Assembly: GCA_009885525.1 (NCBI GenBank)
Contig: VFKN01000064.1
Location: 1 to 32,093, forward strand
Reading direction: 5' to 3'
DNA length: 32,093 nt
Origin: Anaerolineaceae bacterium
GTDB lineage: Bacteria; Chloroflexota; Anaerolineae; Anaerolineales; Villigracilaceae
The position numbers were made by a program, and so were the translations under genes. The notes beneath the pieces were generated by a model. It did not search any database and was not told the DNA's origin. It saw only the letters and a list, made by a program, of their open reading frames with translations. How positions within the stretch are numbered: the stretch's first letter is position 1; each line of letters begins with the position of its first letter. Shown piece by piece: positions 24,801 through 31,136 of this stretch.

Positions 24801-26827
24801 GTGATCTGCGCGTATTGATGATTGGTGGGGATGATGATGTAATCCGATTGCGTGAGCGTATCCACGAAGCGCGTGAGTTTATCGGCGTTGTCATCCCAAT
24901 AAACTTGCAGGTTCAGGTCGCCGCGATACATCCCGCCGAAGGGATCATATCCATCCACGCGAAAGGGCAAGCCCCAATCGTAATCGGTCTCGTTGGCGAG
25001 CGCGGAGCCGGTCAGCGAGACAACTCCGTTGTCCGTTTCGATGCTCAGGTTGTACGCGCTGTTTGCCGCAACGGGAATTGGTTTTTCAAATGTGAATGTA
25101 ACCGAACCGCCGCGTTGATCGTCCGACGAAACGGGATTAACAACCGCTGACGTGCGGGCTGTTACTTCGTCTGATGTAATCAATAAAATAACATTCACTG
25201 GTGAAGACGAGATGTTCGCCGCGTGCGCGAAAGTTACGCCGGTGAGCAATCCGTCGCGCTTGGGAATTATCGTGGTCGTATAAGGCGCGGGCGCTTGCAG
25301 AAATCCGCCCGTGGGGAAAGTCAACGGCTGGTTGTAAATTCCGCCATCCGTTTTAATTTGGAGGTTGATCGGTCCCGGCGCGTTTTCGAATATCCAGCGC
25401 GAGGCAGCCATGCGCGGTTCAGCGCGCAGATAAATACTGTGGAAAGCGAATGCCCAGACGGTGGTGAGGATGAGGGCGATTAATCCTGTGGCGCGTAGGG
25501 CGTAGGGTGTAATTCTGAATTTTGAATTCTGAATTCTGAATTCAAACACTATCCACGCCGCCATCATACACAAAAGCGGATAGACCGGCAGCTGGTAGCG
25601 CATGGTCGGGTTGAATTGCATGGATTGCCAGCCGAAATAAAATGCCGTCCACGCCCACAATAAAAGATGCTTGCGCTCGCCTTGCAGAATGCGCCAGCCC
25701 ATAAACAGGAAACCAGCCCACGCGAGAATTCCAAGCGGAAGTCCCAAGCCCCAAACGGTTAAGTTCGTGAATGAATATAAATGTGTGCGCCGCGCCCATT
25801 GCAAATTCCACGGCAGGTCGGCGTCGCCGTTTGCCTGTCCGCGCTGCTCGGCGATATTCGCAACCCACTGCGGATTAAGCCCAAGACCATCGAAGGCATA
25901 CGGCTGGAAGACGCGGAAGGAAATGATTGTGGCGAGTCCGCCCGCTATTAAAAATAAAGTGATCAGCGTCCAGTAATCAGTGTTCAGTGGTCGACGGTCG
26001 GTGGTCGGTTTATCATAGGTGAAGTAGCGAATTGCAAACGCGCCCGGTAACATAATTGCAAGCACCGCCGCGTTGATCTTGGATGCCATCGCCATGCCAA
26101 GTGCAATTCCAAACCCAATGCTGAGCCAGAAAAGAGGATGAAGAAGGAATTTGGTAATTGGGTAATTAGTAATTGGTAATTGGGTAATTGGTAATTGGGA
26201 ATTAGGTTCATCGCCTAATCCCTCATCCCTAATCCCTAATCCCTTATACCGAACTATTTCCACCGCAAAATAGATCGTCAGGAACATAAAAAGATTTACG
26301 AAAAGGTCTGATGTGAAAAAATGCGATTGCTGAATCTGCATGACCGCAAGCGATGAAAACGCCGCTGCAAGCAAAGCCGTGCGGTGGTCGTACATGCGCG
26401 CAACAATCAGATATAGCAAAAATATGGTCAGCAGATCAGCCAGCGCGGAAAATTGCCGCGCAAAGAATTTTGAATTCCCACTGTTGTCAAATAACTCCAC
26501 GCCGATGCGCGTCCATATCATCGGCAGGTTGCCGTAGACAAAGAATGCATTTCCGCGGTTATATGGATTTAGCGTTGAAGTCTTTGTATCAAAATATTCG
26601 CCGACGCTTAAGAAACGCTTTTCCCCGTTTGGGCAAATATCCACATTCACGGAAGGGTCAATGCATGTTTGCGCGCGCAAACCATCCAATACGCCGGTTA
26701 GAAATAATTCGTCAGGATGCTGATGCTGACCTTCGCCCCACTGCACGCCGGTCAAACGCAAATAGCCCGCCATGAGCAGGACAAGGATAAAAAGTAAATC
26801 GTAAATCCATGAATGTTTGTTTGTCAT
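21866..26827 (-). CDS. GT39-type glycosyltransferase fused to DUF2298/YYY domain
   Basis: This 1653-residue protein (ATG at 26827; the frame remains open to 26872) joins two GT-C-like membrane modules. The N-terminal half (about 1-640) is a GT39/ArnT/PMT-like integral membrane glycosyltransferase: first helix, then a loop with HPDE in GEGQHQHPDELF, a likely catalytic acidic pair, many helices, then a periplasmic beta region (about 490-780) ending in the family-typical AFTFYDHPKVLIFKK. The C-terminal half (about 830-1653) is a YYY domain with INYYYYGFV, EFPLFTFLYSDMHAHMLA and NTVFKLYLQAWML, and it ends TTIYEVK like the neighbouring YYY protein. The expected role is transfer of a sugar from a lipid carrier at the outer face. 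Five tracts of repeat DNA are embedded in frame. The stop codon is inside an R2 palindrome. There is no frameshift. Confidence 0.85.
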   Translation of the reverse strand: MTNKHSWIYDLLFILVLLMAGYLRLTGVQWGEGQHQHPDELFLTGVLDGLRAQTCIDPSVNVDICPNGEKRFLSVGEYFDTKTSTLNPYNRGNAFFVYGNLPMIWTRIGVELFDNSGNSKFFARQFSALADLLTIFLLYLIVARMYDHRTALLAAAFSSLAVMQIQQSHFFTSDLFVNLFMFLTIYFAVEIVRYKGLGIRDEGLGDEPNSQLPITQLPITNYPITKFLLHPLFWLSIGFGIALGMAMASKINAAVLAIMLPGAFAIRYFTYDKPTTDRRPLNTDYWTLITLFLIAGGLATIISFRVFQPYAFDGLGLNPQWVANIAEQRGQANGDADLPWNLQWARRTHLYSFTNLTVWGLGLPLGILAWAGFLFMGWRILQGERKHLLLWAWTAFYFGWQSMQFNPTMRYQLPVYPLLCMMAAWIVFEFRIQNSKFRITPYALRATGLIALILTTVWAFAFHSIYLRAEPRMAASRWIFENAPGPINLQIKTDGGIYNQPLTFPTGGFLQAPAPYTTTIIPKRDGLLTGVTFAHAANISSSPVNVILLITSDEVTARTSAVVNPVSSDDQRGGSVTFTFEKPIPVAANSAYNLSIETDNGVVSLTGSALANETDYDWGLPFRVDGYDPFGGMYRGDLNLQVYWDDNADKLTRFVDTLTQSDYIIIPTNHQYAQITRLPERYPLTTEYYRQLIGCPTAEDIIRCYRVAKPGTYHGNLGFELVEVFESYPTLGKLVINDQAAEEAFTFYDHPKVLIFKKSDNFSAAKLQSILGKVDLTHVIHLTPKQADKYEPQKDLLLPQARLVQQRAGGTWSELFNYDWLQNKYPLVGIIIWYAFIFLIGLVAYPITRLALPGLKQYSYPLSRIVGLALVAWISWMGGSIGVPYTRTSIAGAVILVSLIGLGLGWTRRDQIRDEWKSSRGFFTVVEILFFVFFLIDLLIRIGNPDLWHPSKGGERPMDFSYFNAVLKSTSFPPYDPWYAGGYINYYYYGFVLAGTPVKLLGIVPSIAYNLILPTWFALIGVGAFAIGWNLVEGLRFKVEGEEHSTFNVQLVTGFAASIMTVLLGNLGTMKLIFNSFQRIAAPQGIVPVDATFFQKWSLALQGLFASFGGAMLPVGRGDWYWFPSRVIPAPGDIEPITEFPLFTFLYSDMHAHMLAMPITLFIIAWAVSFIKSRAQMSRAEWIVTFSIGALMIGALRPTNTWDLYTYFPLAAIAVVYTLYRNFDLKSLTLALSQRERGLRLPSPLGGRAGDEGNFLLRAIIAIAAVGLLYEFSSLLYSPFTYWYAQGYGQVDPWTGSHTPISSYLTQWGLFLFIIVTWLAWETREWMAATPVSHLKKLRDYVLLIEIGLAVFIALLAYFAVKGATVGLFALPLAAWAGILILRPNMPDVKRGVLLMIGTALVLTIAVELVVLVGDIGRMNTVFKLYLQAWMLLAVSAAAAFGWLINVFPFWRFRWRTIYQTGLYILLSGAFLFTLTASTDKVSDRMTPTAPHTLDSMTYMKTSQHWDGNTMELSEDYRAIRWMQNNIKGSPVIVEANCTEYRWCSRFTIYTGLPGIIGWNWHQRQQRGFISMDVQQRVDEIGIFYTTPDIDWTREFLRKYQIKYIIVGQMERNAYPLPADIGIAVGLLKFEQYEGKYWRAIYHDNNTTIYEVK
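23069..23149. repeat. In-frame cloverleaf-like repeat inside GT39-YYY gene
   Basis: Outer arms ccctcatccccagccct and agggctagggtgaggg are approximate inverses. Inside are two hairpins, cccttccccc/ggggggaaggg and cctctccc/gggagagg. This 'ccctcaccctagccct' type is widespread between genes in many bacteria. On the coding strand it gives SLTLALSQRERGLRLPSPLG and then GRAGDEG, a polar insert between two helices (about residues 1226-1253). Confidence 0.85.
23671..23736. repeat. In-frame tandem repeat tract inside GT39-YYY gene (aaccttaaaccttaaacc)
   Basis: Short units (aagttgaacgttgaaagttg, then accttaaaccttaaacctt) make up this stretch. They encode VEGLRFKVEGEEHSTFNVQL, between two hydrophobic helices (about residues 1031-1052). 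Such tracts are normally seen in noncoding DNA. Confidence 0.65.
25491..25547. repeat. In-frame tandem repeat tract inside GT39-YYY gene (gaattctgaattttgaattc)
   Basis: Repeated gaattctgaatt and gcgtagggcgtaggg units give FRIQNSKFRITPYALRAT, which lies between two helices at about residues 427-446. The sequence is out of character with the flanking conserved hydrophobic segments. Confidence 0.65.
25965..26012. repeat. In-frame repeat tract inside GT39-YYY gene (agtggtcgacggtcggtggtcgg)
   Basis: Repeated ggtcg units with cagtaatcagtgttcagt give the polar TTDRRPLNTDYWTL segment at about residues 273-288, between two membrane helices. The reading frame continues unbroken. Confidence 0.55.
26150..26247. 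repeat. In-frame repeat tract inside GT39-YYY gene (ttggtaattgg and ccctaatccctaat units)
   Basis: Two tandem families abut here: taattggtaattgggtaatt-type units and ccctaatccctaatcccтta-like units (the latter at about 26215-26247). On the coding strand they read YKGLGIRDEGLGDEPNSQLP and then ITQLPITNYPITKF, a hydrophilic insert at about residues 194-226 between two helices. This is the clearest tandem-repeat insertion in the gene. Confidence 0.75.
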
Positions 26828-26843
26828 ATTTTGTTTTCTGTGG

Positions 26844-26865
26844 CGCGGCATTAATGCCGCGTTAC
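26844..26865. repeat. Palindromic repeat, family R2 variant, copy 3 (contains a stop codon)
   Basis: cgcggcattaatgccgcg (26844-26861) is a perfect 18-bp palindrome extended by ttac. It is the same design as the copies at 10142 and 21844 with a changed inner pair. Read on the minus strand it starts gtaacgcgg, and its TAA is the stop codon of the GT39-type gene at 26862. Confidence 0.8.
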
Positions 26866-29000
26866 TTTTCAACCATAAAGATCAGAAAATCTTTTCCGGG
26901 ATACGACGAGGCGTAGCGGTTCAAAGTTCCAGTTGGATAGAGCAGCATCAACGCATTCTGAGTTTCCAGATCCGCGTTCCAGAAGATAAACATCTTGGGC
27001 GCAGGGACATCTAATGTGCCTGCAAAATTTTCAGGCCAGAGCGCAAAATCACGATTGGGAATTCCCGCCCACACGCCGGGCAGCCGCGTATCCACCCAAT
27101 GCGGGAAGGGCACAATCCAAACGCTATCGGTCTGCCCATTTTTTTCTGCAAATTGATGAATCACTTTTCCCATCTCGGATGTGTTCCACGCGCCCATTTT
27201 GAAATTCGCATCAAATTGATTGAAGACAATATTGTAGTTTTGATACGCAGACAGGATCAGCAGCACGCCGGTTAATCCATACGCGACGTAGACGCGTTTT
27301 TTGTCCACGCTCAAAGCGGATACGATTCCATCGAGAGCTAATGCGCCCACGAGTATTACAATCACCGCCGCGCCGCTCGCGCGATTCAACGCGGGATTCT
27401 CGCCGGGGAAAGCCAGCGAAAGCACCGAGGGTAGAATCAAAACCGGGATCGAGATCAATAAAAACAGGTCGCGCCAATCGCGTCCGCGCACGTAGCGCAC
27501 GATCAACAACGTGATGCCGATAATAAACAGCGCGCCCGTGACGAAATCCAGCGCGGGGCGGTGCGGCATCGAGTTGACCCAAATCTCACCATCGTCCCAG
27601 TTGAACATCAGCAGGCCTTTATATAAATTGGATAAAAAGATTTGCCATACGGGTCCCGGCAGCGGCGATTCCACAGCGCTTAAACGCGAGAGTGCGCGAT
27701 AGCCAAAGGTATCGGGATGCGATATCCAATAGCGTAATAATGGAATGAACACGAAGATCGAAGTCCCCGCAACGATGATCAATTGCCATAACGACTGCTG
27801 GCGCGTCTCGCTTGATCTTTTATGCAGCACATAAATAATGAAGGCAATCACTACCAAGATCGGCACAATGCGGAAGGGAGAATATCCATGCAAGCCGAGA
27901 CCGAGGAAGAGACCCGAGAGGAGGAAATCGTTGCGGTTACGGGTACGCAATCCGCGGATCAGGTAGAACAGCGTGGGCGCGGCAAAAAGCGGATAGAGCG
28001 GGAAGCGCAATCCGATGCGCGAGATCACATTGTTCCAATAACTAATTCCAAAAAGGAAAAGCGCGAAGAGTCCGGCGCGTTCATTTCCAAATTCCTTGCC
28101 GAGCAAATATATGAAAGGGAGTGTAAGAATGCCAAGCAGCGCCGTGCCGAGTTTGAGGCTTAAGAATGAAAGCCCCGTGCCGAAAACGTTTGCAACAAGC
28201 AATGTCCAATACATTTGAAATGCTTCGCGCCCTGTGTTGCGTGTGAAGAAGATGTTGTAATCGCCTTGCGAGATGTCGTAGACATCCAGAATTTTTTCGG
28301 CTTGATCGCTGAAAGGTTCAGATGGAAGTGAGTCTGTGCGATAAAGTCTGAAAAATAACGCGATGCCAAATACGGCAAGGATGAGCAAATTCCGGATTAT
28401 TTTTTCGCGACGCGGGCGTGTTTCGGGATTTGATTCTTGCGCGGCTTTTGGAGTCTTCAACCATAACCCGTAAACAAGACAGGCAAGCGACAAAATCCAA
28501 AGTATGACATTTCTTAGCGTAAATTTGTCTCCGCCAAAATCGAAGAAGGCAGCCAGCGCAAGAACGATGGATAAAAGAAAAGGGATGAGCCGCGTGGTCA
28601 GATCGTCGGGTGTTTGTTTGAAAACCGGCAGTGCAGGTAAATGCCATTCATCGTTGTGATGCGCCCACAGTACGAAGCCGATTGCGAAGATGTATAACGC
28701 AAGTCCCAGCGAGGCTTGATGATATTGCGGCTCCAGTGAAAATTGCGCGACAAGCGCGATGAATAATGCCAGCGTCGAGCGCCAGGGAAAGTGATCTGCG
28801 CGTGCGGGCTCTTCGGGCTGAGGTTCTTCCGGCTGCGCCATTTCATCTACGAGGGCGCGATTTAATTCCGCGCGGCGGCGCGCATCCCATAGCGAGCGGA
28901 TGAAATTAAAGAAAGAAGTCCAATCCTTGGTGACGGACTTATACAGGTCGAGAACTGAGGGTTCGTTTTCGGGTGTTTGGTGGGGTGTTTCGTTGGTCAT
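26862..29000 (-). CDS. GT39-family-like membrane glycosyltransferase
   Basis: This 712-residue protein has a hydrophilic N-terminus (1-70) with an acidic Pro/Glu patch (PEEPQPEEPARAD), four hydrophobic helices (about 73-182), and then a GT39/PMT-like core starting near 203. The first loop of that core has PSEPFSDQAEKILD, holding the acidic residue expected for dolichyl- or undecaprenyl-phosphate-sugar transferases. At least eight more helices follow, with a soluble C-terminal domain ending in a short basic tail. The added N-terminal helices are unusual for the family. The ATG at 29000 is followed by the predicted soluble segment, and no strong Shine-Dalgarno is visible. The gene leads the downstream fusion gene by 34 bp, and both are probably in one operon for surface glycosylation. 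Confidence 0.83.
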   Translation of the reverse strand: MTNETPHQTPENEPSVLDLYKSVTKDWTSFFNFIRSLWDARRRAELNRALVDEMAQPEEPQPEEPARADHFPWRSTLALFIALVAQFSLEPQYHQASLGLALYIFAIGFVLWAHHNDEWHLPALPVFKQTPDDLTTRLIPFLLSIVLALAAFFDFGGDKFTLRNVILWILSLACLVYGLWLKTPKAAQESNPETRPRREKIIRNLLILAVFGIALFFRLYRTDSLPSEPFSDQAEKILDVYDISQGDYNIFFTRNTGREAFQMYWTLLVANVFGTGLSFLSLKLGTALLGILTLPFIYLLGKEFGNERAGLFALFLFGISYWNNVISRIGLRFPLYPLFAAPTLFYLIRGLRTRNRNDFLLSGLFLGLGLHGYSPFRIVPILVVIAFIIYVLHKRSSETRQQSLWQLIIVAGTSIFVFIPLLRYWISHPDTFGYRALSRLSAVESPLPGPVWQIFLSNLYKGLLMFNWDDGEIWVNSMPHRPALDFVTGALFIIGITLLIVRYVRGRDWRDLFLLISIPVLILPSVLSLAFPGENPALNRASGAAVIVILVGALALDGIVSALSVDKKRVYVAYGLTGVLLILSAYQNYNIVFNQFDANFKMGAWNTSEMGKVIHQFAEKNGQTDSVWIVPFPHWVDTRLPGVWAGIPNRDFALWPENFAGTLDVPAPKMFIFWNADLETQNALMLLYPTGTLNRYASSYPGKDFLIFMVEK

Positions 29001-29064
29001 ATCCGCCCAAGTTTACTTCATCTTTTGGGTTTCCAAAATTAATTTTGCTAATTGGGTCATTAAA

Positions 29065-29112
29065 TTTGTAGTGCGTTTTACATCTCTCTTGATCTGTAAA
29101 ACGCACTACAAA
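29065..29112. repeat. 48-bp perfect hairpin between regulator and GT39 gene
   Basis: tttgtagtgcgttttaca (29065-29082) and tgtaaaacgcactacaaa (29095-29112) are perfect 18-bp inverses with a 12-nt loop. It lies between the regulator stop (29123) and the start of the GT39 gene. It could weakly terminate the regulator transcript, but no T-run of a typical terminator follows, so an interspersed palindrome is equally likely. Confidence 0.85.
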
Positions 29113-29122
29113 ATCGGTAATT

Positions 29123-30019
29123 CTATTTTTCAGCAAGTATGCTTTTATCGGGCCAGTTCAACAGCGGCTGAAAAACATAGTTGACCTGTTGTGCCATGCT
29201 CGTAAAAACCTTAACGGTCGCTTCGCTCAACGGAGTCAGCGTGATCAACTTTAATTCTCCCGCATCTGAGCCCACAGTTACTGATGTGCTGATACAGCGG
29301 ATCAAACCGAAGCGTGGATTATCCAAAGTGATGAACATATTGTTGTCCATGTAATGCTCATCTTTTAGCCTGTACTTGCGTTGGACGTGGCCCTTGAACT
29401 CATCAAATTCGTGTAAATGTGAATACAAGCGTTGAAAATATTCAGTCGCCCGGTAACGGAGGGAAGCGGCGCGGAAAAGCATGATCGTATTTACAGCGAA
29501 TGTTTCCCATAATTTGCCAAACATTAATTTCTGTTCATTGAACTCGTCAGAGAATAAAAATCGGATCAAATTTACACTTGTAACCGGGTCTACGTTTGGG
29601 CCGGAAAAATGAGTTGCCTGGACGTTGTAGACTTCCATCGCCATCAGATTGATCGCAACGATGTCGAAAAACTGGTCGATGAGAATCGCGGGCTGCTGCA
29701 TCTTATCCATGATTGCCAGCATATCTTCAAGCACGGTTTTTGGGCTGTCGGTCTGGTGGTAGATATTATGTTCCTCAACGCCAGAAGCCGCCAGGAAAAA
29801 TCCCTTCCGCTCGCCGCTGGTCAGATTGAGAGAATTTGCGATTTTGACCAGAAGGTCGGGATACAAAATGGCTTTCCTGCCGTTTTCGATATTTGTGAGC
29901 ATTTCTTCATCAATCCCTGATTCCTCTGCAAATTTCTGGCGTGTCCATGGTTTTAATTGATTATCCGTATGTTCACGCCGTAGGGCAACGATCAGTTTTC
30001 CGAATTTTTTTCGATACAT
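29123..30019 (-). CDS. XRE-family transcriptional regulator with MmyB-like ligand domain
   Basis: This 298-residue protein has an N-terminal helix-turn-helix of the XRE type (about 8-72; TRQKFAEESGIDEEMLTNIE then NGRKA is the DNA-reading segment), followed by a larger domain of about 200 residues resembling the MmyB-like ligand-binding domain: PAILIDQFFDIVAINLMAM, then a segment NLIRFLFS. Proteins of this layout bind small ligands, in some cases fatty acids, and usually control adjacent genes. Two inverted repeats (30026-30037 and 30043-30058) lie right before the ATG, so autoregulation is plausible. It is not clear whether the target is the GT39 genes or the methyltransferases. The HTH call is firm and the ligand domain likely. 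Confidence 0.8.
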   Translation of the reverse strand: MYRKKFGKLIVALRREHTDNQLKPWTRQKFAEESGIDEEMLTNIENGRKAILYPDLLVKIANSLNLTSGERKGFFLAASGVEEHNIYHQTDSPKTVLEDMLAIMDKMQQPAILIDQFFDIVAINLMAMEVYNVQATHFSGPNVDPVTSVNLIRFLFSDEFNEQKLMFGKLWETFAVNTIMLFRAASLRYRATEYFQRLYSHLHEFDEFKGHVQRKYRLKDEHYMDNNMFITLDNPRFGLIRCISTSVTVGSDAGELKLITLTPLSEATVKVFTSMAQQVNYVFQPLLNWPDKSILAEK

Positions 30020-30025
30020 AGAGGC

Positions 30026-30058
30026 TCACTTTAGTGAAAAAGATGTAAATTTTTACAT
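30026..30058. promoter_or_regulatory. Two inverted repeats ahead of the regulator gene, candidate operators
   Basis: tcact-tt-agtga (30026-30037) and atgtaaa-tt-tttacat (30043-30058) have the same 2-nt centre and lie 7-39 bp ahead of the start codon in a strongly AT-rich region. Such symmetrical sites near the start of an XRE gene are typical of autoregulation. Binding is an inference. Confidence 0.4.
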
Positions 30059-30190
30059 ATTATACTCAAAAAAACAACAAGTTAGGTATAAAGTATTGGC
30101 CATTCCGCTTATCTATATAAAGTATTACACTAATTTTATTCAATTTCAAATGAACATCATTTTGAGGTTGTGAACAAATTGTGATACTGG

Positions 30191-30221
30191 GCTCGCACTA
30201 GGGAAGGGAAAGAGTGCGAGC
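30191..30221. other. Hairpin gctcgcact/agtgcgagc
   Basis: A perfect nine-pair stem with a 13-nt purine-rich loop (agggaagggaaag). It stands in the gap between the first methyltransferase gene (stop at 30289) and the regulator, which are on the same strand. A terminator role is possible, but there is no T-run on either side. Confidence 0.55.
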
Positions 30222-30227
30222 ATAATT

Positions 30228-30278
30228 TATAGTGTGCACGCAAAGGTTGATATGGTGGGCATTTGCATGCACACTATA
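30228..30278. other. 17-bp inverted repeat with one mismatch
   Basis: tatagtgtgcacgcaaa (30228-30244) pairs with tttgcatgcacactata (30262-30278) apart from one position. It lies 11 bp after the stop codon of the methyltransferase. It may act as a transcript end or be an interspersed palindrome. Confidence 0.6.
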
Positions 30279-30288
30279 CCATTTAATA

Positions 30289-31002
30289 TCACTTCTTCCT
30301 TGCGATCACAATAATACTTTCTCCCCACTTCATTGGCAAAAATATAATTCCTGTAATGGCTTGCAACCCGCCGAGCGAACCGAAGATCAATTTTTGAATT
30401 TGTCGCGGCACAAAGCGGATATAGGGCACGTCCCAAAAACCATCTGAACAAACGCGGATAAATTCAAAGCCCGCGGATTGAATCAACGTTAGCCATTCAC
30501 CCGGCTCCTTGAGGGAGATGTGCGTCGGGTCCTGGTAGCCGATCCACTTGGCGCCTTTCCACGGTTTGAGCAGCGAACCGAGATTCGGCGTGGCGAGGAT
30601 CAAAATTCCACCCGCTTCTGTGACGCGCCCAATTTCATTTATCGCCTGCGCGGGATCGGGCAGATGCTCGACAATATGTTTGATGATGACCACGTTGAAC
30701 GCGCCGTTCTTATACGGCAGTTCCTGCGCGGATGCAGTTTGCAGCAAAGCCTGCTCCGCTACATCTTGAGACTTTTTCACTGCCCAATGATTCAAATCCA
30801 TGCCGAAGGCTTTGAAGGTGTGCGACAAATTCCCCGCCAAATGCCCCATGCCGGAGCCAACTTCCAACAGGCGCGCGCCTTGTTTGCCATAACGTCTTGC
30901 AAGCGTGGCAAAAAATCGATTAGACCACCAATACATGCTGTACTTGGCAAAGGTAATATTTGCGTATGTATGCGTTGAGAAATATTTTTCGTCGAAGGAC
31001 AT
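30289..31002 (-). CDS. Class I SAM-dependent methyltransferase
   Basis: From the ATG at 31002 this is a 237-residue protein with a Rossmann-type methyltransferase fold. Motif I is LLEVGSGMG (45-53). Further markers are VVIKHIVEHLPDP and AINEIGRVTEAGGILILATP, the usual Methyltransf_11-like landmarks. The pair WKGAKWIGYQDPTHIS in the C-terminal part recalls enzymes acting on sugars or lipids of the cell surface. The frame extends upstream to 31089, but those residues are repetitive leucine/cysteine/threonine coded by the 8-bp R4 repeat array, so I reject that extension. The product ends IARKK, like the second methyltransferase. No clear Shine-Dalgarno stands before the start. Confidence 0.85.
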   Translation of the reverse strand: MSFDEKYFSTHTYANITFAKYSMYWWSNRFFATLARRYGKQGARLLEVGSGMGHLAGNLSHTFKAFGMDLNHWAVKKSQDVAEQALLQTASAQELPYKNGAFNVVIIKHIVEHLPDPAQAINEIGRVTEAGGILILATPNLGSLLKPWKGAKWIGYQDPTHISLKEPGEWLTLIQSAGFEFIRVCSDGFWDVPYIRFVPRQIQKLIFGSLGGLQAITGIIFLPMKWGESIIVIARKK

Positions 31003-31029
31003 GGAGTAAGTATACAGGGAAACAGGGAA

Positions 31030-31136
31030 AGAAGTAAACAGGTAGACAGGTAGACAGGTAGACAGGTAGGCAGGTAAACAAGTAAACAAGTAAACAATTT
31101 TACGTGTTTACTTGTTTACTTTTCTACTTTTCTACT
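31030..31136. repeat. Inverted array of 8-bp units, family R4, copy 2
   Basis: Seven or so direct units such as ggtagaca, ggtaaaca and agtaaaca are followed by a short attttacg spacer and then four to five units of the inverse type (tgtttact, tttctact). The arms can form a long hairpin. It spans the entire gap between the two methyltransferase genes, and the stop codon of the second one (31132-31134) lies inside it. Same family as 13676-13741. Confidence 0.85.

Noticed and set aside
25542..25868. Minus-strand 108-codon frame within the GT39-YYY gene
   Set aside because: It is an out-of-frame shadow of the large gene in the same direction.
31003..31089. N-terminal extension of the first methyltransferase
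   Set aside because: The residues are a low-complexity repeat of Leu, Cys, Thr and Tyr translated from the 8-bp array.
31030..31136. CRISPR array
   Set aside because: The units are 8 bp with no spacers, and they invert at the centre; no cas genes are present.
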